From positions 6,138,001 through 6,202,000 of the forward strand of contig JAGUCH010000004.1 in NCBI GenBank assembly GCA_019096065.1: 64,000 nucleotides of DNA, read 5' to 3'. Source of the stretch: Paracyclopina nana. Lineage: Eukaryota; Arthropoda; Copepoda; Cyclopoida; Cyclopettidae. Below are positions 10,422 to 20,500 of this stretch, piece after piece (position 1 is the first letter of the stretch; each line of letters begins with the position of its first letter). The position numbers were made by a program, and so were the translations under genes. The notes beneath the pieces are model-generated. The model ran no database searches. It was not told where the DNA came from and saw only the letters and a program-made list of their open reading frames with translations.

Positions 10422-12944
10422 ATGGCTTTGACAGCTGAAGATCTCATCAATGGCGCTATCCTCAAGTTCACTCCAAAAACTCCGCTGAAGAAGGTCAAGA
10501 AGCGGAAAAAGGTGCTGAAAGTGAAACTTGCGTTTTCACCAGAACGGCCAAAACGAAAAAAAGAGCGACGGCGATCTTCATCCGAGTTTTCTCTTGAAGA
10601 ACAGTTGGCAGTCTCACAATGTGTCACACCGCCGCCATTCCCTGACTTGCCTTATATTCCTGATGGGCTTGGTATTGAAGAAATCCCTGTCATCAAGAAA
10701 GATCGTGAAACGACTTCAATCTCAGACAGCTTTGTAGATGCCATTGGCATTGACGAAGAGCCAGAAAATGTGGGCTTGCTGTCTCAAACGAAACTTTGCT
10801 CTTATTACGGTCCTCTCCCAAAGCTGAAAAAGAAACGCTTTCCTGCTACAAGAAAAGCTCTAAAATTCATTCAGGCAAATGATTTTGAGCTGCCTCCCTT
10901 GAACCTTCTCAAGTGGGAGAAGTGGCCTGCTAATAAACCATCAGAGACTGAGGCAAAGAGGATCAAAGCAGAATTTCCTCATTTCAGTAGGAAATCACTG
11001 ACCCAACAAGAAATGGAAGTTGTCAACTCAAGGGTTGAGGATCTTTTGCAAAACATTGGCCTGAAGTCTAATCAGTTAGATGTTTTGCTTAATGAAATAA
11101 GGTGCTTGTCTCAGCCCTATAATTCAACTATGAAAGCAATCGTGGCTGGATTCATAGGACAGCCATTATTGGCTACAAGACTGGCAATTAAAATATGGAA
11201 ATCTTTGACTGCCATGTGCAGCAATGAACCTCAAAGTGTCCTGAATCCGAATGAAGAGTCAATGGAGGATGTCACCGCCAGTTTATGTTTTATGGTCAAA
11301 CCAACTTTCGCTCAAGATAGCAATCATGATTCTTCCTCACAAAAAACTCAAGCTCCGGCGGCCATCGATAAAGTACCTCGCTCTCTCAGTCCAATTGTTT
11401 TACTGAAGAAAATATCTCTTCCGCCTAGTGTAATGAGTGAATCAATGAACGAAAATGTCGGTCTAGATAGCTTGGATGAATCATTCGACAATGTACCTGA
11501 AGTGTTTGACGAAAATCGTAAGATTGACGACAGGAAAGAGTCGTCTAATACAACGCCAAATAGGAGCCGGAAAGCCAAAGCGGTAACTACTTCACCTTCA
11601 AAAAAGAAGAAGAAGAATTCCAAAAGTCAGGAAGTAGCGGATAAGCCAAATTTGCCGTCTCCAAAGCCAGAAAAGAAACCTAAAAAATCACCTAGTAAAA
11701 GTCGCCGCAGCCGGGATATTGAGCGAAAATCAAAGATGCTGTCCGAGTTTTTCTTTGATAAACCTTTTGATGGGCTTGGTACTTTGGCCAAAATAGTTGA
11801 CTTTGTCAAGGAAAACGACTTTGAATTGCCCCCTCTCAACTGTGAGATTTCATGGGCTAAGTGGCCTGGGATGCTACCAACTATGAGAGAATACTTGGAG
11901 TTGGAGAAGAGGTATCCATATTTAAAGCGCTGTCCGTTGAACGATGACGAAGAGGACAAAATGGAGAAGAGGCTTGCTAAAATTGTAAAAGCTGTTGGTT
12001 ATTCCTACGATAGCAAGGGAGTGCATGAATTCATGGATGTGCTAATCCAATGTCCACAAAAGTACCAGCGAGTGAAACTCCTTGTGTCCGGTTATTTGGC
12101 TGGCAGAAGAATGCTTGAAAAAAGATTGGTCATTGACGTTTGGCGCCGCCTCCTGAGATTAGTTGAGAAGATTAGCGAGACACAAATCAGCAAGAAAAAA
12201 TTTCTTGCGTTAACGGAAGAAGCCATTGAGAATAATGCTCCAATTATTTCGAAAGAGATTCGCAACAAACTTAATCTGAAGCACAGTGAGGTGCGAAATA
12301 GCACTATTGTCAACACAGGTAGACAAAAAGGAAGGCAAAAGCGAACAAAAAAGTGGGGAGCTTATTCGTACACTGAAGATGAAATCATCATGATCCGAGT
12401 GTTCAATCAACTTAACATCAAGAGTATTTCCGAATACACACGAGGAGGGCTGCAAAGAGTTCGATGGGTCGACATTGCAGCTGAGCTTGGTCGAAACTTA
12501 GATTATTGTCACAGGAGATGGAATTACATCTACCTCATTCTGAAACGATATGACGAAACGGAGGTAGTCGCAGAAAATTTCGACGAACTCTATATTGATG
12601 CCATTGATCTCATTTTGTCAGAGCAGCCCCACGTCAAGTGCAAAGATGACGTGGATACGTCGAGCATTCGGAAGAAAGTCAAATATTTGACAAACGCCAA
12701 GATACACGACATGATGCGATGGGCCGTTGAGAAGTACAAGGATATGGAAATGCCGTTTATCAAGGCCCTCGCATATCATCGGCACGAGTTAGCGTCTCGC
12801 AAGCCCAAGAAGTGCAAGTCAGCCCGACGCATGAAGTCCTTGATTGATTGTTACCGTGACATTCGCGACGACCGCAAAATAGAGGCCGAAATGGAAGTGC
12901 TCTTCGATACTGAAAGCGAGAGTGAAAACGAGGTTGAGAGTTGA
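10422..12944 (+). CDS. Intronless Myb-like nuclear protein, TTF1/REB1-like, with internal duplication
   Basis: One uninterrupted ORF of 840 residues, unusual among intron-rich neighbours. The N-terminus is very basic (KKVKKRKKVLKVK, then RPKRKKERRR), and a second Lys/Ser-rich linker lies around residues 370-440. Two copies of a module of about 115 residues are present: roughly 149-262 and 461-579. Each starts with xFELPPLN...WxKWP, has a charged helix, and ends with a segment of the type VxGxxxxxxLxxRLxIxxWxxL. A Myb/SANT-like domain (about 644-717) contains W-G-A-Y-S-Y-T-E-D-E, VRWVDIAAELGR and CHRRWNYI. TTF1/REB1 proteins bind rDNA terminators and other sites; this family call rests on the Myb part and the basic nature and is tentative. 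Start at the first in-frame ATG. It could be a retrogene or a lineage-specific factor. Confidence 0.6.
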   Translation: MALTAEDLINGAILKFTPKTPLKKVKKRKKVLKVKLAFSPERPKRKKERRRSSSEFSLEEQLAVSQCVTPPPFPDLPYIPDGLGIEEIPVIKKDRETTSISDSFVDAIGIDEEPENVGLLSQTKLCSYYGPLPKLKKKRFPATRKALKFIQANDFELPPLNLLKWEKWPANKPSETEAKRIKAEFPHFSRKSLTQQEMEVVNSRVEDLLQNIGLKSNQLDVLLNEIRCLSQPYNSTMKAIVAGFIGQPLLATRLAIKIWKSLTAMCSNEPQSVLNPNEESMEDVTASLCFMVKPTFAQDSNHDSSSQKTQAPAAIDKVPRSLSPIVLLKKISLPPSVMSESMNENVGLDSLDESFDNVPEVFDENRKIDDRKESSNTTPNRSRKAKAVTTSPSKKKKKNSKSQEVADKPNLPSPKPEKKPKKSPSKSRRSRDIERKSKMLSEFFFDKPFDGLGTLAKIVDFVKENDFELPPLNCEISWAKWPGMLPTMREYLELEKRYPYLKRCPLNDDEEDKMEKRLAKIVKAVGYSYDSKGVHEFMDVLIQCPQKYQRVKLLVSGYLAGRRMLEKRLVIDVWRRLLRLVEKISETQISKKKFLALTEEAIENNAPIISKEIRNKLNLKHSEVRNSTIVNTGRQKGRQKRTKKWGAYSYTEDEIIMIRVFNQLNIKSISEYTRGGLQRVRWVDIAAELGRNLDYCHRRWNYIYLILKRYDETEVVAENFDELYIDAIDLILSEQPHVKCKDDVDTSSIRKKVKYLTNAKIHDMMRWAVEKYKDMEMPFIKALAYHRHELASRKPKKCKSARRMKSLIDCYRDIRDDRKIEAEMEVLFDTESESENEVES

Positions 12945-13067
12945 GTCCCAAAATTTCCGTCACATTTATTTGTAATTGTAAACAAAGTTTGCCGGAAAAT
13001 TTTCGAACAGCGAAATATATATTTCTTTCTACAAAAAGCTTGAAAAAAGGGCGTCAAACTTTGAAGC

Positions 13068-13981
13068 ATGAAGAGAAAATTCCTGTCTATTAGCGTGAGT
13101 TGTCAAATGAAAGCAGGTAAAAAATCTAATTTTTCATTCCGTTTTTTAGACTAGGAGTGTTCAATCACTAGAAAATAATCAAGAGAGACAAAAAGTTAAA
13201 AACATGAAGCTGTCGCACACATTTCATGGTGCAGAATCAGCGAAATTCATTCGAAGTTTCCATACGCAAAGGTAATTGTATTATTTGGCTTATTCTTAGT
13301 CTGTATTTTTTCTCTAGACTTTTGAAGCCTTTTATACGCCAAGATTACGAAATGGAGCCTGTAAAGCTCAAGTTGCTGCGAGAGATTTGCCAAAAAGGGG
13401 GATCTCCTCTAAGCGATCGACAACGACATCCGATTAACTTTTTCTACCTACAACCAAAGCATGTCAACCAGGTCAACAGGTTGGCCTGTCAGTTCTTTTG
13501 GCCAGGCATTGATGGTAAGAGATAACAAGTGAATCAACTTTTTGTATATTCATCGCCTAAATTCTTAATGACAGTTAGAGAGTGTCTCAAGTATCCAGAC
13601 TTTAGTTGTGTCGTGTGCTACAAGGAGCTTGTAGTTGGCTTTGCTTTTATGGTACCTGATTATAGCCACACTGAGGCTTACATTTCATACATTTTCACTC
13701 ATCCTGAGTGGCGTCATCAAGGCATCGCCAAATACATGCTTTATCACCTTATCCAGGTACTGACTTTTATTTTTTGTCCATTTTGCAGCATTTTCCATAT
13801 TTTCAATTTTCAGACTTGCATGGGGAAAGATATAGTGCTGCACGTGTCAGCCACTAACCCAGCGGCCTTTCTGTACTTCAAATTCGGCTTCAAAATCGAA
13901 GAAATAGTGCAGAATTTCTACGAAAACTACCAACAAACGAGTGATAGCAAGCACGCATTATTTTTGAGGCTGGCAAGATGA
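13068..13981 (+). CDS. KAT14/Atac2-like histone acetyltransferase, catalytic part only
   Basis: Five exons: 13068-13094 (9 codons), 13150-13271, 13318-13514, 13575-13756, 13814-13981, giving 231 residues. Intron 2 is only 46 nt. LLKPFIRQDY...EPVKLKLL, INFFYLQPKHVNQVNRL, FFWPGID, ECLKYPDFSCVV and the YISYIFTHPEWRHQGIAKYM block match the C-terminal GNAT domain of KAT14 (CSRP2BP, Drosophila Atac2), a subunit of the ATAC complex that acetylates histones. The acetyl-CoA loop is RHQGIA (162-167). The end, HALFLRLAR, matches the family C-terminus. Known KAT14 proteins are about 780 residues; here the N-terminal two thirds are absent, and the upstream gene ends 124 bp before the first ATG. The first 9-codon exon is the least certain part; translation could start at the ATG in exon 2 (13204). 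Confidence 0.82.
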
Positions 13982-14567
13982 TGAAGAAGAAGAAATTATT
14001 TGCAGAATTATAATGTTATCATGACTCAAGTAACACAATGACTAACACAAAAGCAATTTTCCCTTACGTCAAGCCAATTCATTTTATTTTCGTTCTCGCT
14101 CCCCCCATTATTATTTAGTTGTAGCCAAGCAATTGGCAAATATGCTAAATCGTCGTCTGATCATGACCACGCATGCTGTGTCAGAAAATTCAACGTCTCC
14201 AGCAGAAGTCAATCGAGCTTGCAGTTTATTGTTTGCCAAGCAAAACGTCTTTATGCGAGTTTATAGAAGCCTATAGGGACGGTGATAAAACAGCTTATAT
14301 GTGTTTCATGATCGCAGTTTGTGATACAGTGCCAACTCTGGGTGATCGTGCGACAAAAATCGACTCATATGAAAGCACTTTAAAATTGTGTGCTATGGAA
14401 GTGTCAAAAAAATCCTTTTTAAACAATGAAAATTAGCGATTGCTCCCAAATCGCCCTTTTATGCCTTTCTCACCCGACTGTGAATGAATAACGAGATAAG
14501 GCCTTATCAATATTACATTGATCATCAAATCCTCGTCATCATTCGTCCAGCTCAGTAGAGGTGTAAA
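13982..14567. other. Intergenic region KAT14-like / EPS8
   Basis: 586 bp. It holds the 3' end of the KAT14-like gene and the EPS8 promoter. The GATAAGGCCTTATC palindrome lies at 14495-14508. A short open frame at 14173-14436 has no family features and looks like chance. Confidence 0.55.
14495..14508. promoter_or_regulatory. Palindromic GATAAGGCCTTATC site upstream of EPS8
   Basis: A perfect 14-bp palindrome made of two inverted GATAAG hexamers, 60-73 bp before the EPS8 ATG. GATAAG is the standard GATA-factor core. A similar site with longer arms occurs at 7516-7547, and both are preceded by ATAACG. Seen: the sequence. Inferred: a GATA-type promoter site. Confidence 0.4.
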
Positions 14568-17500
14568 ATGGACTTTTTTGACAAAGTGTTGCCTGTCTTT
14601 GTCGACTATTTGGGCTGCTTCGATTTGGGCCTGGATGGGATCCATTCACCTCCGGATGTCATGCGAGAATTGCACGAAAGAGGAGTGCAAGAAAACAGAT
14701 TTCTACCCTATGGAGAGTTGACCATCGAAGAGGATCAGCTCGTGCTCAGAGACTCGCCTCACAGAGTAACTATGCTCATTAACTAAAATTACGTGTTCAT
14801 CAACCATTAAATTCTTTTGTGATAGGTCGTTGCAGAGAGATACAGTTTGAAAAACATTGAAAGTCCTGTTGCCTTCCTCAGGAAAAGTGGCACCGACGAA
14901 GATGGCTTTTCCAGAGTAGTCGTGTTCATGGAGGTCAAACCTGGCCACATGGACTCGAAGGGTCGATTTCATGCCTTCCAGGTATACGTGTGCAACGCTC
15001 ATCTTATCTACGAAAAACAGTTTAATGAAGTCTGTTTTCCTTAGTGTTGCGATAGCGATCCAGTTGAACTGGTTGAAATGATCAAGTCAGCCCGTGCTGA
15101 ACTCGTTCATGGCACACTCACCAGGCAAGTGTCTGCCAACTCCTTGGACTCGAATTTCATCTTGGGCTCGAGCAATTCCATCCTTCGAGGCAATGGCACC
15201 GATTCGGTTCGCAGCGCTACAATTAGAAGGAATGGAGGCACAAACAGAGCCAGTCTCCCATTCAGGATCAAGGAGACACCTGAAACGAGGGGAGGTATAC
15301 CTGTCATGGCTCCTCTTCCTCCTGGAGAGGAAACTTTGGCTCACAAAAAGGTTGAAAAGAAGCCATCAGTCCCTCTAGGTACATGATGATGTTCAATCAT
15401 TTGCCAACATGCATGAACAATTATTTCATAGTCACTAACCAAACTGCTGGTGCTTTGGGATTTGACAGGCCCAGCTTCCAGTATGGCATATCTGAAGATC
15501 CAGTGCAAAAAGACACCATTTTGCTCAACTACTGCATCGATGACATTGAACGATTCTACACTGAAATCAGGGGCAAGCATTTGCAGGATGATTCATATGG
15601 CAATTCACGAAAGCTCTCCGAGCCTCGTGCAATCGACTTTATCAACATATTTCAAAAGTTCAAGCTGGCCTTCAATTTATTGGTATATAGCTACTTTTAG
15701 CGCTATTTTACTATGATATAATGCATCGTTAATTTTTTCCAGGGTCGACTGGAGGAATTTATGGAAGATCCATCTGCCTCTGAAATGCTGCGTCACTTAT
15801 TCCCTCCATTAGCATATCTCGTTGATGAATGCTATGAGGTGTTTGACGAAGACTTGGTCCATGACGTGGTCTACCCGTTGCCCACAACAAAGGCTGTGGA
15901 CTTTCTGGAAAGAAGCCTGCCGGATCGAGAGGCAGTGATATGGAGAGCCCTGGGAGAGAACTGGCTAAATCCCAAGTAAGCATTCACAGAATTTTCAATT
16001 ATCACTCTAGTGGCACTGAGAGCTTTTTGAAAATCTTGTGCACCAGCTTGAGGGGCTACCCCTAGATAGTCACCATGCCAAAGGGTTTTGCCCTTGGGCC
16101 CCTGGGAGGGGAGATATTGGCCCTCAAAGTTTTGGGAAATTCTTATGAAGTAAAACTTTGCGCCCCTCTCACAGCCTTATGAAGCTACTTTTATCCACTC
16201 ATTTTTAGGCCATTGTTAGGCCCCCTGAGGTGAGGGTGTCTTTGGAAATGGTATAAAAGTTGTTGTCATGCATGCCAATTGTGCTCTAAGGGGCAAAATG
16301 CAAATTTTTGGGGGTTAACTTTGAAGCAAAATTGAGGAAACTTCTCCTGGATGAATTTTGTTCATTTTTTGCCCAGAGTCAGTCAAAGATGAGTACTTTC
16401 AAAAAAAAAGGTCCATATTTGTTTGGAGCCAGATATTGTCCCTCAAAGATTTGCTAATTTTAGCCAATATAACTTTGCTTGATAGACTTCAGATTCATGA
16501 CCTAAAAATGATTATATTATAATTACAATATGTTGTGAACCGTATATACAAAAAACAGCATCATACCGCACCAAACCGCACCGAATAGCACCATACCGCA
16601 CCATACTAAAAACCGCACCATAACAAAAGTAGTAATAAAAAATCTACTTAATAACAAAATTTCATAAGAGCATATATTGAAATAAAAATAAACCAAGCCA
16701 AAAACAGGGCTCCCACACCGAACCGCACCGATATTAGTAAAGCAAAGCTATCAAGTAAAAATTACTTGAATCCATCTCATGGCCCAAAAGCTGATTGGAC
16801 CTCATGAGTTAGGTCCCAGAGAGTCAAAAACCAGTCCTAGCTCAAAAACTTTACTACACGGTGCGGTACGCTAGAGGCCAAAAACAGGGCTACCGCACCG
16901 AACCGCACCCATTGTAGTAAAACAAGGCTATCATGTAAAAATTACTTGAATCCATCTCATGGCCCAAAGCTGATTGTACCTCATGAGTTAGGTCCCACAG
17001 AGTCCAATACCAGTCCTAACTCAAAAACTTTACTACACGGTGCGGTACGCTAGAGGCCAAAAACAGGGCTACCGCACCGAACCGCACCCACTGTTGTAAA
17101 AATAGGCAATGATGTAAAAATTACTTGAATCCATCTCATGGCCCAAAAGCTAATTGGACCTCATGAGTTAGGTCCCAGAGAGTCCAAAATCAGCCCTAAC
17201 TCAAAAACTTTACTACACGGTGCGGTACGCTAGAGGCCAAAAACAGGGCTACCGCATCCATAGCAGTAAAACAAGGCTATAATGTAAAAATTACTTTGAG
17301 GCATCTCATGGCCCAAAAGCTGATTGGACCTCATGAGTTAGGTCCCAGAGAGTCCAAAACCAGTCCTAGCTCAAAAACTTTACTACACAGTGCGGTACGC
17401 TAGAGGCCAAAAAACAGGGCTACCGCACCGAACCGCACCCATTGTAGTAAAACAAGGCTATAATGAAAAAATTACTTGAATCCATCTCATGGCCCAAAAG

Positions 17501-20500
17501 CTGATTGGACCTCATGAGTTAGGTCCCAAAGAGTCCAATACCGGTCCTAACTCAAAAACTTTACTACACGGTGCGGTACGCTAGAGGCCAAAAACGCGGA
17601 TACCGCATCCATAGTAGTAAAACAAGGCTATGATGTAAAAATTACTTTGAGGCATCTCATGGCCCAAAAGCTAATTGGACCTCATGAGTTAGGTCCCAGA
17701 GAGTCCAAAACCAGTCCAAACTCAAAAACTTTACTACACGGTGCGGTACGCTAGAGGCCAAAAACAGGGCTACCGCACCAAACCGCACCCAGAGTAGTAA
17801 AACAAGGATATCATGTAAAAATTACTTGAATCCATCTCATGGCCTAAAAGCTGATTGGACCTCATGAGTTAGGTCCCAGAGAGTCCAAAACCAGTCCTAA
17901 CTCAAAAACTTTACTACACGGTGCGGTATGCTAGAGGCCAAAAACGCGGCTACCGCTTCCATAGTAGTAAAACAAGGCTATGATGTAAAAATTACTTTGA
18001 GGCATCTCATGGCCCAAAAGCTGATTGGACCTCATGAGTTAGGTCCCACAGAGTCCAAAACCAGTCCTAGCTCAAAAACTTTACTACACGATGCGGTACG
18101 CTAGAGGCCAAAAACGGGGCTACCGTATCCATAGTAGTAAAACAAGACTATGATGTAAAAATTACTTTGAGGCATCTCATGGCCCAAAAGCTGATTGGAC
18201 CTCATGAGTTAGGTCCCAGAGAGTCCAAAACCAGTCCTAGCTCAAAAACTTTACAACACGGTGCGGTACGCTAGAGGCCAAAAACAGGGCTACCGCACCG
18301 AACCGCACCCATTGTAGTAAAACAAGGCTATCATGTAAAAATTACTTGAATCCATCTCATGGCCCAAAAGCTGATTGTACCTCATGAGTTAGGTCCCACA
18401 GAGTCCAATACCAGTCCTAACTCAAAAACTTTACTACACGGTGTGGTACGCTAGAGGCCAAAAACAGGGCTACCGCACCGAACCGCACCCACTGTTGTAA
18501 AAATAGGCAACGATGTAAAAATTACTTGAATCCATCTCATGGCCCAAAAGCTAATTGGACCTCATGAGTTAGGTCCCAGAGAGTCCAAAATCAGCCCTAA
18601 CTCAAAAACTTTACTACACGGTGCGGTACGCTAGAGGCCAAAAACAGGGCTACCGCATCCATAGTAGTAAAACAAGGCTATAATGTAAAAATTACTTGAA
18701 TCCATCTCATGGCCCAGGAGCTGATTGGACCTCATGAGTTAGGTCCCAGAGAGTCCAAAACCAGTCCTAACTCAAAAACTTTACTACACGGTGCGGTACG
18801 CTAGAGGCCAAAAACGCAGCTACCGCATCCATAGTAGTAAAACATGACTATAATGAAAAAATTACTTGAATCCATCTCATGGCCCAAAAGCTGATTGGAC
18901 CTCATGAGTTAGGTCCCAAAGAGTCCAATACCAGTCCTAACTCAAAAACTTTACTACACGGTGCGGTACGCTAGAGGCCAAAAACGCAGCTACCGCATCC
19001 ATAGTAGTAAAACAAGGCTATGATGTAAAAATTACTTTGAGGCATCTCATGGCCCAAAAGCTGATTGGACCTCATGAGTTAGGTCCCAGAGAGTCCAAAA
19101 CCAGTCCTAACTCAAAAACTTTACTACACGGTGCGGTACGCTAGAGGCCAAAAACGCGGCTACCGCATCCATAGTAGTAAAACAAGGCTATGATGTAAAA
19201 ATTACTTTGAGGCATCTCATGGCCTAAAAGCTGATTGGACCTCATGAGTTAGGTCCCGGAGAGTCCAAAACCGGTCCTAACTCAAAAACTTTACTACACG
19301 GTGCGGTACGCTAGAGGCCAAAAACGCGGCTACCGCATCCATAGTAGTAAAACAAGACTATGATGTAAAAATTACTTTGAGGCATCTCATGGCCCAAAAG
19401 CTGATTGGACCTCATGAGTTAGGTCCCGGAGAGTCCAAAACCGGTCCTAACTCAAAAACTTTACTACACGGTGCGGTACGCTTGAGGCCAAAAACAGGGC
19501 TACCGCACCGAACCGCACCCATTGTAGTAAAACAAGGATATCATGTAAAAATTACTTGAATCCCTCTCATGGCGTAAAAGCTGATTGGACCTCATGAGTT
19601 AGGTCCCAGAGAGTCCAAAACCAGTCCTAACTCAAAAACTTTACATCACGGTGCGGTACGCTAGAGGCCAAAAACGGGGCTACCGTATCCATAGTAGTAA
19701 AACAAGACTATGATGTAAAAATTACTTTGAGGCATCTCATGGCCCAAAAGCTGATTGGACCTCATGAGTTAGGTCCCAGAGAGTCCAAAACCAGTCCTAG
19801 CTCAAAAACTTTACTACACGGTGCGGTACGCTAAAGGCCAAAAACAGGGCTACCGCACCGAACCGCACCCATTGTAGAAAAACAAGGCTATCATGTAAAT
19901 ATTACTTGAATCCATCTCATGGCCCAAAAGCTGATTGTACCTCATGAGTTAGGTCCCAGAGAGTCCAAAATCAGCCCTAACTCAAAAACTTTACTACACG
20001 GTGCGGTACGCTAGAGGCCAAAAACAGGGCTACCGCACCAAACCGCACCCACTGTTGTAAAAATAGGCAATGATGTAAAAATTACTTGAATCCATCTCAT
20101 GGCCCAAAAGCTAATTGGACCTCATGAGTTAGGTCCCAGAGAGTCCAAAATCAGCCCTAACTCAAAAACTTTACTACACGGTGCGGTACACTAGAGGCCA
20201 AAAACAGGGCTACCGCATCCATAGTAGTAAAACAAGGCTATCATGTTAAAATTACTTGAATCCATCTCATGGCCCAGGAGCTGATTGGACCTCATGAGTT
20301 AGGTCCCACAGAGTCCAAAACCAGTCCTAACTCAAAAACTTTACTACACGGTGCGGTACGCTAGAGGCCAAAAACAGGGCTACCGCACCGAACCGCACCC
20401 ATTGTTGTAAAACTAGGCTATCATGTAAAAATTACTTCAATCCATCTCATGGCCCAAAAGCTGATTGTACCTCATGAGTTAGGTCCCAGAGAGTCCTATA

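Noticed and set aside
14173..14436. 87-codon open frame before EPS8
   Set aside because: It starts at a non-AUG or weak position, has no family features and sits where the EPS8 promoter should be.
15383..15431. EPS8 exon 4 starting at the AG near 15470
   Set aside because: That acceptor breaks the frame with exon 3 (one plus one nt). The acceptor at 15430-15431 restores it and gives VTNQTAGALGFDRPSF leading into the conserved LNYCIDDIERF helix.
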